Shown in pieces: positions 42,353-51,114 of a stretch of DNA of 64,000 bases. The notes below the pieces were generated by a model. The model saw only the letters and a program-made list of their open reading frames with translations. It was not told the DNA's origin and did no database searches. The translations under genes were made by a program, and so were the position numbers. This DNA is from JBQTKD01 sp963703165 (lineage in GTDB: Bacteria > Actinomycetota > Actinomycetes > Sporichthyales > Sporichthyaceae): contig OY969798.1 of NCBI GenBank assembly GCA_963703165.1, positions 1,302,001 to 1,366,000 of the forward strand, written 5' to 3'. Numbering within the stretch: the stretch's first letter is position 1; each line of letters starts with the position of its first letter.

Positions 42353-43561
42353 TCAGTCCGCGCCCGACGTGGGTCGCGGCTCCTTCGGTAGACCGAGCAT
42401 CCGCTCGGCGATGATGTTGCGTTGGATCTCGTCGGTGCCACCACCGGTGCGCATACCCGGAACGCTGAGCACGAGTTCGGCCCAGGCGAAGGTTCGCGGG
42501 TCACCGGTGTCGGCAAGCATGCGTGGGCCGAGCGCGAGCCCGACCAGGTCGGCGAGCGCGGCGAGGTTGCCCGTGAGCGCCAGCTTCGCGAGCGACATCT
42601 CGGGGCCCGGCACGGAACCCGAGGCCACCGCGCGTTCGGCGCGGGCGCGCATTGCCTTGGCGGCGGTGACACCGCTGTAGACGCGGGCGAAAGCCTGCAC
42701 CACAGCCGGATCCTCGGCCCGTCCGATGTCGTGCAGCCAGCGCGCGAGGTCGTCCATCCGGAAGATTCCGCTGCCGCCGCTGGACGATCCGCCGATCGCG
42801 CCGCGCTCGAAGCCGAGCATCGCCACGGCCACGCGCCAGCCGTCGTCGACCTCGCCGAGACGGTTGCCGTCCGGGACGAACACGTCGTCCAGGAAGACCT
42901 CGTTGAAATCGGCGGCACCGGTGATCTGGCGTAGCGGCCGGACGTCGACGCCGGGGGCGTGCATGTCGATCAGGAACATCGTCAGGTTCTTGTGGCGCGG
43001 GCCGGGGCTGGTGCGGGTCAGCGCGACGCCGACGTCGGCGTAGTGCGCGCCGGACGTCCACACCTTCTGCCCGTTGAGGATCCAACCGTCGTCCGTGCGT
43101 ACTGCAGACATGCGCACCGAGGAGAGATCGGAACCGGCCCCGGGTTCGGAGAACAGTTGACAGCCGATCGCGTCCGCGCGATGCAGGGCGAGCATCCACG
43201 TCGCGCGGACGTCGAGCTGGGCGTACTTCTGCACGACCGGCGCGACCATGCCGAGGCTCACCGCGAGCGGGGCCTTGGACGGCAGGTCGTACTCGCGTTC
43301 CAGCTGGAGCCAGGCCCGGCGATGTGCGGACGTGAGGCCGGCTCCACCGTCGGCTTCGGACCCGGTGATCCAGCCGAAGCCGGCATCGAAGACGGTGCGC
43401 TGCCAGTCCCGGGCGGCCTGCGCCTCCTCGGCGGTCGAGCCGCGGAACAGCGCGATCCGGTCCTCGGCGCCGGTCTCCCGAGCGCCGCCACGAGGGGCTG
43501 CTGCGGAGTTCAGAAACGCGCGCGCAGCGGCGTGGAACTCCTCGACCGTGGGCTCTGGCAC
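42353..43561 (-). CDS. acyl-CoA dehydrogenase, FadE large-subunit-like
   Basis: A 402-residue acyl-CoA dehydrogenase: CQLFSEPGAGSDLSSVRMSA, GQKVWTSGAHYADVGVALTR, and the C-terminal GGGTDEIQRNIIAERMLGLP, where TDEIQ corresponds to the TSEIQ segment near the flavin. It is the first gene of the operon and probably pairs with the FadE at 39058-40200 (inference). A low-GC divergent promoter region separates it from the MarR gene. Its substrate is probably a CoA ester of a branched or cyclic acid, given the MaoC and SDR partners. Confidence 0.9.
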   Translation of the reverse strand: MPEPTVEEFHAAARAFLNSAAAPRGGARETGAEDRIALFRGSTAEEAQAARDWQRTVFDAGFGWITGSEADGGAGLTSAHRRAWLQLEREYDLPSKAPLAVSLGMVAPVVQKYAQLDVRATWMLALHRADAIGCQLFSEPGAGSDLSSVRMSAVRTDDGWILNGQKVWTSGAHYADVGVALTRTSPGPRHKNLTMFLIDMHAPGVDVRPLRQITGAADFNEVFLDDVFVPDGNRLGEVDDGWRVAVAMLGFERGAIGGSSSGGSGIFRMDDLARWLHDIGRAEDPAVVQAFARVYSGVTAAKAMRARAERAVASGSVPGPEMSLAKLALTGNLAALADLVGLALGPRMLADTGDPRTFAWAELVLSVPGMRTGGGTDEIQRNIIAERMLGLPKEPRPTSGAD

Positions 43562-43598
43562 CCGCTCTCCTCAAACAAGTCAAGTCCTAAACAGTTGG

Positions 43599-43627
43599 AG
43601 TATAGATCTTTCAGTACGCGATATACT
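43599..43627. promoter_or_regulatory. AT-rich divergent promoter with AGTATA...TATACT dyad
   Basis: The 96-base gap between the FadE operon and marR is strikingly AT-rich. It contains AGTATA (43599-43604) and its inverse TATACT (43622-43627), which may be a MarR operator, overlapping back-to-back -10 boxes, or both. Confidence 0.45.
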
Positions 43628-43657
43628 AGGCCTCAGGTACTTGTTCGAGGAGGGTGC

Positions 43658-44188
43658 ATGGCATCGACCCCGGCGGGTCCCAACGCCTCTGTGGCGACGC
43701 ACGACCCGGTCGAGTGGGCGCGGCACTACTGGCGCAAGCAGCAGCTCGGCGAGGGCGAGGACGCCTTCATCGCGATGAGCTCCGTGCTCCGCTTCCATCG
43801 GCTGATGACGGTCCGCATCGAGGACGAGCTCAAGATCCACAAGCTCAACCTGACCGACTACATGCTGCTCATGACGCTCCGCCTCTCCGACACGGGCACG
43901 CTCCCCGTCTCCCGCCTGGCCCGCGCGCTGCTGGTCCACGCCACCACCGCCACCCTGGCCACCGACCGCCTCGAGGCCCGCGGTCTCCTGGCTCGCGGCC
44001 CGCACCCCTCCGACCGCCGCGCGACCCTGGTGACGATCTCCCCCGATGGTCGCGCCCTGGTCGAGAAGGCCTCCACCGCCCTGTCCGGCTTCGAGTTCGG
44101 CCTCGCCGGCACCTCCATGGAGGACCGCGCCGAACTGGTCGAGGTCCTCACCCGCCTCCGCGCCGCCTCGGGCGACGACGACCGCTAG
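43658..44188 (+). CDS. MarR family regulator
   Basis: A 176-residue MarR winged-helix protein (LNLTDYMLLMTLRLSDTGTL, SRLARALLVHATTATLATDR, LEARGLLARGPHPSDRRATL). The wing shows the MarR hallmark DRRATLVTISPDGRAL. The ATG at 43658 has GAGGAGG upstream; the frame open to 42959 is only the antisense of the FadE gene. It is divergent from the five-gene beta-oxidation operon and its probable repressor, perhaps responding to an acyl-CoA or free acid (inference). Its stop codon lies 1 base from the stop of the convergent APH-like gene. Confidence 0.92.
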   Translation: MASTPAGPNASVATHDPVEWARHYWRKQQLGEGEDAFIAMSSVLRFHRLMTVRIEDELKIHKLNLTDYMLLMTLRLSDTGTLPVSRLARALLVHATTATLATDRLEARGLLARGPHPSDRRATLVTISPDGRALVEKASTALSGFEFGLAGTSMEDRAELVEVLTRLRAASGDDDR

Positions 44189-44189
44189 T

Positions 44190-45176
44190 TCATCCGATGT
44201 CGGCGAGCAGCCGACCGATGACCCTGTCCACGGGTGGAGCCGGGCCGTCGGTGTGACCGAGTTCGGCGTTGCGGGCCGCACGTAGCGCGATGACCGTGAG
44301 CCGGAAGACCGAGAGCACCTGCCAGAAACGAAGGCGCTCGGGCTCGGGTCCGGTGGCCCCGCGCTCGGCGTAGCGGGCGAGGAAGTCCTCGACGGCCCAG
44401 CCCTCGGGAAAGTGCTCGGTGCGGTAGATCGAGCAGGTGTACCAACCCAGGTCGTCGGCGGGATCGCCGCGGTGGGCCAGTTCCCAGTCGAGCAGGACGG
44501 TGATTCGCCCGTCGTCGACAAGCACGTTGGCGGGGCGGAAGTCGCCGTGGACGAGGCACTGCCGCTCGGGAGCGGGCGGGAGGTTCGCGTGCAACCAGGT
44601 GCGGGCCGGTTGCAGCCGGGCGTCCGGATCGAGCTTCTCGATGTCGAGCTCGCTCTCCCAGCGCTGCAGCTCGGTCCGCGCGGGATCGGGGCCGGGATCG
44701 GGGAGCACGTCGGGTGGGCTCACGGCGTGGACGTCGGCCAGCAGGTCGGCGAGGTCGCGCGCGAGGGCGAGACGGCCGTCGGCGCCGAGGCCCAGGGGGT
44801 CCTTGTCGCGGAGCACGGCGCGGTCGGCCCGACCGGGACTGCGTTCCACAATCAGGGTCGGTCCGTCGAACCAGGTGCCGTCCAGGTCCGCCCAGCGGAG
44901 GACAGGAACAGGTAGACGACCGTCGAGCGCGGTGAGCAGGGCGTGCTCGTCTGCGAGATCGGAATCAACGACGCCTGACGCCCGATCCTGACGCAGGATC
45001 AGTTCCACACTGTCCGGGGTGCCGTCGCGTTCGGTCCAGGACGCATCGACGGCCCAGATCGCCTTGGAGCTGCCACCGGCGATGGGCCGAGGTTCGCTGA
45101 CCTTCAGCTCCGCGGCACAGTCACCGCGCAGCTGACTGTCGAGAAAGTTGATCAGTTGTCGGTTCAACGCAGTCAT
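44190..45176 (-). CDS. aminoglycoside-phosphotransferase-like kinase family protein
   Basis: A 328-residue protein with the APH/choline-kinase fold: RPIAGGSSKAIWAVD at the nucleotide loop, the catalytic LVHGDFRPANVLVDDG (Brenner motif, with HGD) and the metal-binding VLLDWELAHRGDP. Similar proteins are fused or linked to acyl-CoA dehydrogenases in lipid catabolism (ACAD10/11-like), where they phosphorylate hydroxyacyl groups. It is the last gene of a six-gene operon and overlaps the unknown gene upstream by 4 bases. That context favours a hydroxyacyl or other small-molecule kinase over antibiotic resistance (inference). Confidence 0.87.
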   Translation of the reverse strand: MTALNRQLINFLDSQLRGDCAAELKVSEPRPIAGGSSKAIWAVDASWTERDGTPDSVELILRQDRASGVVDSDLADEHALLTALDGRLPVPVLRWADLDGTWFDGPTLIVERSPGRADRAVLRDKDPLGLGADGRLALARDLADLLADVHAVSPPDVLPDPGPDPARTELQRWESELDIEKLDPDARLQPARTWLHANLPPAPERQCLVHGDFRPANVLVDDGRITVLLDWELAHRGDPADDLGWYTCSIYRTEHFPEGWAVEDFLARYAERGATGPEPERLRFWQVLSVFRLTVIALRAARNAELGHTDGPAPPVDRVIGRLLADIG

Positions 45177-46291
45177 GTCGACCGCTTGGGCGGCAGTGCT
45201 TCGGGATAACGGTGATAGCCGGACAGCACCATGTACTCCACGACGCCGTAGCCGACCTGGTCGCCGTGGCGGACCTCGACGAGGTGATCGCTGCCGGCCT
45301 TGGCGTAGCGGTAGAACTGCTCGGCGTCGCGCAGGTCCCAGACGTCGGACTCCGCCGTCTCGTCGCCTCGCCACTGGCCCTGGAACCAGCCGTTCCAGCC
45401 CTCGTAACCACCGCCGCGCAGATGCGCGCGACCGGTCAGCGCTCGCAGTTGGAACTCCAACGCGCGGCCGTCGGACATCCGAAGCACGACGGTGCCGCCG
45501 ACCAGCGTCGGGGCCGCGGCGTTCGGGTCCCAGGTGAGGTCGTGCTCCACGCCGACGATCGCCTCGTCCTCGGGCTTGCCACCGAGCGCCGGGGTGAGGC
45601 CGGCGGACAGATGCACTGCCTGGCCGCCCGGAGCTTCCTGCAGATAGAGGTGCAGGCCGAAGTCCGGCAGTTGCAGCGGGGCGAAGAGCAGCATTCGCCA
45701 CTCGGGCCGCTCCCCCGGGGGCATGCCCGGCGCACGCGGCAACGGACGGGTGCCCCACGAGTGGTCGCGCTCGGACCACCAGCGGTCCGGCGCCAACGTC
45801 GTCTCGAAGCCGGGCGCCGAGAGCGTGCCGGCGGCCCGGCCGTGCTGCACGTAGCGGATGGCGTCGTACGTGGCGCGCGCTCGGCTCACCTGGAAGAAGC
45901 GGCCCTCGAGCAGCGGCTCCATCGTGGCGTGCCAGGCAATGTCGAACTCGATCCCGGTCTCGTTGGGCTCGAGCACCAGACGCAGCTCGCGTAGCGGCTC
46001 GACGACCTCGATGCGCAGCGGTCCGACCTCGGCCTCGGTGCTGCGCGGCAGCAGAGTGCGGGACAGGCGCAGGTTGCGCTGGGTGCCGTCGTGCGAGAAC
46101 GCGACGAAGGCCTCCATCGCGTCGACGTTAGGGTACTTACCCAGACCGAGGGTCAGGACAGTGTCACCGCCGACGACGTCCTGGATGCTGATCCAGTAAC
46201 GCTCCCGCCAGGACGGGTCGCTGGTCGCGACCATCGCGTGCGGCAGCGCGGTCTGATGGGTGAGGTATTCATCCGCCCCGGACAGGTGCAT
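45173..46291 (-). CDS. conserved protein of unknown function, linked to the APH-like kinase
   Basis: A 372-residue soluble protein rich in beta-strands and tryptophans (SWRERYWISIQDVVGGDTVL, GIEFDIAWHATMEPLLEGRF, DRWWSERDHSWGTRPLPRAP, AHLRGGGYEGWNGWFQGQWR). The repeated WxxRDxSWG and HGRAAGxL features recall uncharacterised actinobacterial families with a lipocalin-like or AttH/CrtC-like double barrel, but I cannot name the family with certainty. ATG 46291 has AAGGAG upstream. It lies 11 bases after the ligase gene and overlaps the kinase gene (ATGA), so it should act with them on the same substrate. Confidence 0.8.
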   Translation of the reverse strand: MHLSGADEYLTHQTALPHAMVATSDPSWRERYWISIQDVVGGDTVLTLGLGKYPNVDAMEAFVAFSHDGTQRNLRLSRTLLPRSTEAEVGPLRIEVVEPLRELRLVLEPNETGIEFDIAWHATMEPLLEGRFFQVSRARATYDAIRYVQHGRAAGTLSAPGFETTLAPDRWWSERDHSWGTRPLPRAPGMPPGERPEWRMLLFAPLQLPDFGLHLYLQEAPGGQAVHLSAGLTPALGGKPEDEAIVGVEHDLTWDPNAAAPTLVGGTVVLRMSDGRALEFQLRALTGRAHLRGGGYEGWNGWFQGQWRGDETAESDVWDLRDAEQFYRYAKAGSDHLVEVRHGDQVGYGVVEYMVLSGYHRYPEALPPKRST

Positions 46292-46302
46292 CAGTTGCTC
46301 CT

Positions 46303-47892
46303 TCAGGCGGTCGGGGTGAACTGCGCGCGCAGAGTCTTCTTGTCGAGCTTCTCCCCCGCCAGTGTGGGCAGGGGCTCGACCATGATCTGCCACCGGGTCG
46401 GGACGGCGAAGTACGCCAGCTGTTCGCGCAGGAAGGATCTCAGATCCTCGACGGATGCCGACCGGTCCGGCAGGAAGCGAAGGACAGCGACGAGTTCCTC
46501 GCCGAGGTCCGGATGGTCGATGCCGAACGCCGCGGCCTCGGCCACCGCCGGGTGCGTGAGCAGCACGGACTCCACGTGGACGCAGGCGATGTTCTCGCCG
46601 CCCCGGATCACGATGTCCTTCGCGCGGCCGGCCAGATACAGGTAGCCGTCGTCGTCGAGCCGGCCGAGGTCGCCCGTGCGTAGCCAGCCATCCGCGTCGA
46701 CGGTGCCGTCAGGGAGTAGTCCTTCCGGACCGAGGTAACCGAGCATGACTCCCGGCGCGCGGACCTGAACCTCCCCGACACCCTCGGCGTCGGGTTCGTG
46801 AATTCGGAGCTCCGCGCAGGGCGCGGCCCGTCCGACGGTGCCGGGGCGCTCGGCGAGGTCCTTGGCACCGGCGGTGGTGAGGAAGCCACCGGACTCCGTC
46901 ATGCCCCAGGTGTTGCCGAGGCCACCGCGCTTGAGTTGCGGGAGGCGTTCGGCGAGGGTCGCGAGAAGCTTGGCGGGAACGGGCGCGCCACCCATCGGCA
47001 GCGCGCGCAGTGAGCTGAGGTCGCGCCGGGCGAAGTCGGGATGTTCGACGAGTCGCGCGGCCATCGTCGGGACGCCGGCGAAGCTGTGCACCCCTTCGGC
47101 CTCGATGAGTTCGAGGACCTGGCCGGGGTCGAAGCGGCCGTGGTTGAGCACGAGCTTCGATCCCGTCAGCAACGCCAGCAGGATGTTGCCGACGCCGCCG
47201 ACGTGGAACAGCGGCGTGCACACGACGGTGACGGCCTGCGGTGCGCTCGCGTCGAGGTCCTGCGGCAGACGTCGGGTGCGGAACATGGTGTTGTGTTGGT
47301 TGGCGATGACCGACCGGCGGGACAGCACGACGGCCTTGGGCAACCCGGAGCTGCCGGAGGTGAACAGGATCAGCGCGGGGGTGTCCTCGTCGCCACCGGT
47401 TGCGGCTCCGAGGCCGAGTCCGCCGCCGAAGGCGCCGGACAGGTCGGTGAGCTGACGAACAGTCAGATTCTTTCGGATCCAGTCCGGGTTGTCGGTGAAG
47501 GCCATGGCAGGTCGGGTCAGGATGACCGCGTGGTCCAGCTCGGCGGGGCCCCACCACCGGTTACCGAAGACGGGAACCGCGCCCATCCACCACAGGGCCC
47601 ACGTCGCGAGCACGAACTCCGGGCAGTTGTAGGAGAGCAGCAACACCCGATCGCCGCGGCGGATGCCGTCGCGCTCGAGCAGAGCCGCGGCGAACGGGAT
47701 GGCCGCGCGGAACTCGCCGTGGGTGATGCGGCGATCGCCCTGCACAAGGAACTCGCGGTCCGCCCAACGCTCGGCACCCGCGAACAGATCGGCGAACTGA
47801 GTCGGGCGCGGGGAGAACACGATGCCGTCGTGGCCCGCATACCGGCCGGTCACCTGTTCAGTCCCCCACAGGTCAGCCAGATCGACACTCAT
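46303..47892 (-). CDS. AMP-dependent acyl-CoA synthetase/ligase
   Basis: A 529-residue adenylate-forming CoA ligase. The motifs are LILFTSGSSGLPKAVVLSRR (P-loop), GLGNTWGMTESGGFLTTAGA, WLRTGDLGRLDDDGYLYLAG and RAKDIVIRGGENIACVHVES. The C-terminal catalytic lysine region reads LAGEKLDKKTLRAQF. It activates the acid entering this operon's pathway. It overlaps the enoyl-CoA hydratase gene by 4 bases. Specificity is unknown. Confidence 0.92.
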   Translation of the reverse strand: MSVDLADLWGTEQVTGRYAGHDGIVFSPRPTQFADLFAGAERWADREFLVQGDRRITHGEFRAAIPFAAALLERDGIRRGDRVLLLSYNCPEFVLATWALWWMGAVPVFGNRWWGPAELDHAVILTRPAMAFTDNPDWIRKNLTVRQLTDLSGAFGGGLGLGAATGGDEDTPALILFTSGSSGLPKAVVLSRRSVIANQHNTMFRTRRLPQDLDASAPQAVTVVCTPLFHVGGVGNILLALLTGSKLVLNHGRFDPGQVLELIEAEGVHSFAGVPTMAARLVEHPDFARRDLSSLRALPMGGAPVPAKLLATLAERLPQLKRGGLGNTWGMTESGGFLTTAGAKDLAERPGTVGRAAPCAELRIHEPDAEGVGEVQVRAPGVMLGYLGPEGLLPDGTVDADGWLRTGDLGRLDDDGYLYLAGRAKDIVIRGGENIACVHVESVLLTHPAVAEAAAFGIDHPDLGEELVAVLRFLPDRSASVEDLRSFLREQLAYFAVPTRWQIMVEPLPTLAGEKLDKKTLRAQFTPTA

Positions 47893-48677
47893 GCGCCGGT
47901 CCAGACGCCGGGGCGGCCCTCCTTGAACGCCGCGACGGCCTCGAGCACATCGGCGCTGCGGTTACTGGTCGCCTCGTGGGCGAAGCCGACGTCGAGCAGT
48001 TCGTCGACGCGCGCGGCCAATCCCGCGTTCAGTGTCGCCTTGGTGAGTTGAACCGCGATCGGCGGCAGGGCCGCCACCCGGGCGGCGAGTTCGAAGGCGC
48101 GCGGACCGACCTCCTCGGGTGTCGCGACCAGGTCGCTGACCAGACCAAGGTCGTGGGCGGCCTGACCCGTGAGCGGCTCACCCCACAGCAGGTGTCGCTT
48201 GGCTCGGATCAGCGGCATGTTGATCGGCCACGAGATCGCGCCACCGTCGCCGGCCACCAGGGCCAGGTGCACGTGGGGGTCGACGAGCCGAGCCGTCGGC
48301 GTCGTGACCACCGCGTCAGCGAGCAACACCAGGCTGGTGGCAACACCGAAGACGTGGCCGTGCAGGGCGACCACGAGCGGCTTCCCGAACCCGGCGAAGG
48401 TTCGGTAGAGCTCCTTGCCGCGGGCGATGCCCGAGCTCAGGTGGTCGGGGTCCCGGTGCGAGGCCAGGATCTCCTCGGTGTCGCCGCCGGCGGAGAAGTG
48501 CTTGCCCTCCGAGGTCCAGACGACCGCCCGAACTGACGGATCCTCACCGAGCTCGGTCAGCGCCGGTCCCAGCTCGCCGAGGAGGTCCGAGTCGAATCGG
48601 TTGAGCAGCTCAGGGCGGGTCAGGCACAGTTCGGCGACGCCGTCGCGCACCTCGACCTGCAATGTCTTCCACGCCAC
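47889..48677 (-). CDS. enoyl-CoA hydratase/isomerase family protein
   Basis: A 262-residue crotonase-fold protein (VVWTSEGKHFSAGGDTEEIL at the first oxyanion position, VVALHGHVFGVATSLVLLAD at the second). At the usual catalytic Glu region it reads RLVDPHVHLALVAGDGGAIS, so Asp or His residues replace the common EE pattern and the activity may differ from hydration. GTG 48677 was chosen because GAGGAG lies 10-15 bases upstream; the longer open frame lacks similarity. It follows the thiolase gene after 13 bases. Confidence 0.87.
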   Translation of the reverse strand: MAWKTLQVEVRDGVAELCLTRPELLNRFDSDLLGELGPALTELGEDPSVRAVVWTSEGKHFSAGGDTEEILASHRDPDHLSSGIARGKELYRTFAGFGKPLVVALHGHVFGVATSLVLLADAVVTTPTARLVDPHVHLALVAGDGGAISWPINMPLIRAKRHLLWGEPLTGQAAHDLGLVSDLVATPEEVGPRAFELAARVAALPPIAVQLTKATLNAGLAARVDELLDVGFAHEATSNRSADVLEAVAAFKEGRPGVWTGA

Positions 48678-48690
48678 CGGTGCGGCTCCT

Positions 48691-49890
48691 CTAGCTGGGT
48701 CGTGCCTCGAGGATATGCACCCCGCACGCCGAGGCCAGGCCGATGACGTGCGCCAGGCCGACGCGAGCACCGGGGATCTGCCGAGCCCCGGCCTCGCCGC
48801 GCAGGTGCGTGACGATCTCGTAGACGTTGGCCACCCCCGTGGCGCCCAACGGGTGGCCCTTGGACAACAGGCCGCCGGAGACATTGACGGGGATGCGCCC
48901 GCCACGCCACGGGGCGCGGGAGTCGATGAAGTCCCCGGCACCGCCCGGCTCGCACAACCGCAGGTTGTCGTAATGGAGCAGTTCGGCCGTGGCGAAGCAG
49001 TCGTGCAGTTCGACGAGGTCGAGGTCCTCCGGGCCGATGCCCGCCTTCTCGTAGGCGAGGTCGGCGGCGTTGCGGGTGAGGGTGTTGATGTCGGCCTGGA
49101 CCTGACCGCCGTCGACGTAGGGGTCCGAGGTGAGGATCGAGGCGGAGATCTTCACCGCGCGGCGACGCACATCGGGGTCGAGGGTCGCGAGCTTGCGTTC
49201 GGACACCAGGTACACCGCGGCGGCACCGTCACCGGTGGGGCAGCACATCGGCAGCGTGTTCGGCCAGGCGATGACCTCGGCTGCCAGGATCTCCTCGAGG
49301 GAGAACTCCTTCTGGTACTGCGCAAGCGGGTTGAGCGTCGAGTGGAAGTGGTTCTTCTGCGCGACCTTGGCGAACTGAGTTTGCGTCACCCCGTACTTGA
49401 GGGCGTACTCGGTACCGGCCTGCGCGAAGACGCCGGGCATGAGGTTGGTGCCGAACATCCCCTCGGTCTTCACGACGGAGCCGTAACGACCCGACGGGGT
49501 GTACTCCTTCTTCGCGTCCTTCGGCCGGCCGCCCGCGAGCAGGCCCATCTTGCCCATCTGCTCGACGCCGACGGCCAATCCGGTCTCGGACTCCCCCGCG
49601 AGGATCGACATCATCGCGACCCGGATTGCGGTCGCTCCGGTGGCGCAGGCGTTGACGACGTTGTAGACCGGGATGCCGGTCTGTCCCATCTGGTTCTGCA
49701 GGCGCTGCCCGAGGTGACCGGTGGCCGAGTAGAGATTGCCCATCGCCAGGATGTCGACGGCGGCCATGTCGACGTCGGCGTCCTTGAGCGCACCGGTGGT
49801 GGCCTCGACCGCGAGGTCCATCAGGTCCTTGTCGGGGAAGCGACCGAAGCGCGTCATCGACGCACCGACGACCCACACGTGCTCGGTCAT
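48691..49890 (-). CDS. thiolase-fold enzyme, SCP-x/lipid-transfer (Ltp2-like) type
   Basis: A 399-residue thiolase of the SCP-x type (VYNVVNACATGATAIRVAMM with C82, VELHDCFATAELLHYDN, LLSKGHPLGATGVANVYEIV). Members thiolytically cleave 3-ketoacyl-CoA or, as Ltp2-type aldolases with a DUF35 partner, do retro-aldol cleavage in steroid side-chain loss. The DUF35 gene immediately upstream overlaps by 4 bases, which supports a two-subunit complex. C82 is retained, so a true thiolase remains possible. Confidence 0.88.
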   Translation of the reverse strand: MTEHVWVVGASMTRFGRFPDKDLMDLAVEATTGALKDADVDMAAVDILAMGNLYSATGHLGQRLQNQMGQTGIPVYNVVNACATGATAIRVAMMSILAGESETGLAVGVEQMGKMGLLAGGRPKDAKKEYTPSGRYGSVVKTEGMFGTNLMPGVFAQAGTEYALKYGVTQTQFAKVAQKNHFHSTLNPLAQYQKEFSLEEILAAEVIAWPNTLPMCCPTGDGAAAVYLVSERKLATLDPDVRRRAVKISASILTSDPYVDGGQVQADINTLTRNAADLAYEKAGIGPEDLDLVELHDCFATAELLHYDNLRLCEPGGAGDFIDSRAPWRGGRIPVNVSGGLLSKGHPLGATGVANVYEIVTHLRGEAGARQIPGARVGLAHVIGLASACGVHILEARPS

Positions 49891-50303
49891 TCCGAACCTC
49901 CCAGCGGCTCGACGGGCTCGAAGGCGAAGGCGACGGCCTCCACGCCGTTGTCGTCGACGCCCGCAACGAAGGTGACGAGGCGGACCTTGAGCTCCGGGGT
50001 GATCAGCGACGGGTCGTCGGCACCGCGGAGGTTGGTCTTCACATGCACACCGTCGCCGAGGTCGACGACGGCGGAGGTGAACGGTTGCTTCGCGCCCCGT
50101 TCGACTCGAGTGAAGGCGCGGACCACTCCTGCGTCACCGACCGGTGCTCGACTGAAGTCCGTGCCGAAGCACCGGGCGCAGGCGTTGCGGCGGTCGAAAT
50201 AGGCGGCCGAGCAGGCGTCGCAGCGCCAGGCCTGCAGGTGGGGGTGGTCGCCGAGGACGAGATAGTCCACCGCGGGGATCCGTTCGGCCACGGCCGGCTC
50301 CAT
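49887..50303 (-). CDS. DUF35 OB-fold/zinc-ribbon protein, partner of the thiolase
   Basis: A 138-residue protein with an N-terminal rubredoxin-like zinc ribbon (C28-x2-C31 and C42-x2-C45: WRCDACSAAYFDRRNACARC) and a C-terminal OB fold (VRAFTRVERGAKQPFTSAVV). DUF35 proteins bind acyl-CoA and assemble with SCP-x thiolases, aldolases or hydratases. It is the first gene of the six-gene operon. ATG 50303 has a poor ribosome site; GTG 50291, with GGAG 6 bases upstream, is a real alternative. Confidence 0.87.
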   Translation of the reverse strand: MEPAVAERIPAVDYLVLGDHPHLQAWRCDACSAAYFDRRNACARCFGTDFSRAPVGDAGVVRAFTRVERGAKQPFTSAVVDLGDGVHVKTNLRGADDPSLITPELKVRLVTFVAGVDDNGVEAVAFAFEPVEPLGGSE

Positions 50304-50321
50304 CCCGATTAGTCGTGAACT

Positions 50322-50334
50322 GAATGATATATTC
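50322..50334. promoter_or_regulatory. short dyad GAAT-N5-ATTC in the DUF35/phosphatase divergent promoter
   Basis: An AT-rich patch in the 73-base gap between divergent starts at 50303 and 50377 contains GAATGATATATTC. It may be an operator or the -10 region of either gene. Confidence 0.3.
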
Positions 50335-50376
50335 CTAGAGTATCTCGCCGCCGCAGGCAAGAGCACGGGAGTCCGG

Positions 50377-51114
50377 ATGACGCGCGAACTACGCCTGGAG
50401 CGCGTGTTCAATCTGCGCGACCTGGGCGGCCTCACCACCGAGGACGGACGCACGGTCCGTCGCGGCCGGTTGTTCCGTTCCGATGATCCTCTGATGGCGA
50501 CGAAGGCGGACGTCGAGGCGCTGCGTGCGTTGGGTCTGCGGACCGTGCTGGATCTACGTCACGACGACGAGGTCGCCAAGCGCGGCTCGGCGGTCTGGGA
50601 GGAACTCGGCATCGAGGCCGTGCGCTGCTCGGTGCTGGCCGAGCTTCCCGCCAATGACGCGTGGACGCGCTTCACCGAGCCGGCGTTCGTGGCCCCGATC
50701 TACTTGGACATGCTCACCGACGCCGAGATGGGGCGGATGTGGTGGCGCGCCCTGAGCCAAGCCGCACACGCACCGGTCCTCATCCACTGCGCGTCCGGCC
50801 GTGACCGCACCGGAGTGGTGGCCGCGATGCTCCTGTCCGCCCTGGGCGTGACGCGGGATCAGGTCATCGAGGACTACGCGATCAGCGCACCAGGAATGGT
50901 CCGGTTGCTGGCACACCTCGACGAGCACGTACCCGAGCGCAGCCCGCAGTTGGAGGGTCAGCGCTACACGTTCGTGCGGACGCCCGCCGACTGCATGGCC
51001 GCGTTCCTCGACGCTGTCGAGCAGCGTTGGGGATCGGTCGAGGGCTACCTCACCGAGGTCGGAATGCACGAGCAGGTGACGCGGATGCGCGCGGCACTGC
51101 TCGAACCGGCTTAG
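50377..51114 (+). CDS. protein-tyrosine/serine phosphatase (PtpB-like)
   Basis: A 245-residue phosphatase of the bacterial tyrosine/serine type (Y_phosphatase3). The active-site loop is HCASGRDRTG, with nucleophile C138 and R144 (Cys-x5-Arg). The N-terminus has FNLRDLGGL and RRGRLFRSDDPL, typical of the family, which includes M. tuberculosis PtpB and lipid/phosphotyrosine phosphatases. It is cytosolic with no signal peptide. It diverges from the DUF35 operon and its 3' end overlaps the convergent TetR gene by 65 bases. Confidence 0.9.
   Translation: MTRELRLERVFNLRDLGGLTTEDGRTVRRGRLFRSDDPLMATKADVEALRALGLRTVLDLRHDDEVAKRGSAVWEELGIEAVRCSVLAELPANDAWTRFTEPAFVAPIYLDMLTDAEMGRMWWRALSQAAHAPVLIHCASGRDRTGVVAAMLLSALGVTRDQVIEDYAISAPGMVRLLAHLDEHVPERSPQLEGQRYTFVRTPADCMAAFLDAVEQRWGSVEGYLTEVGMHEQVTRMRAALLEPA

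Noticed and set aside
43562..43657. KstR- or KstR2-type steroid regulator site in the FadE/marR promoter
   Set aside because: AACAGTT and CAAGTCAAG resemble parts of those motifs but the spacing is wrong for both.
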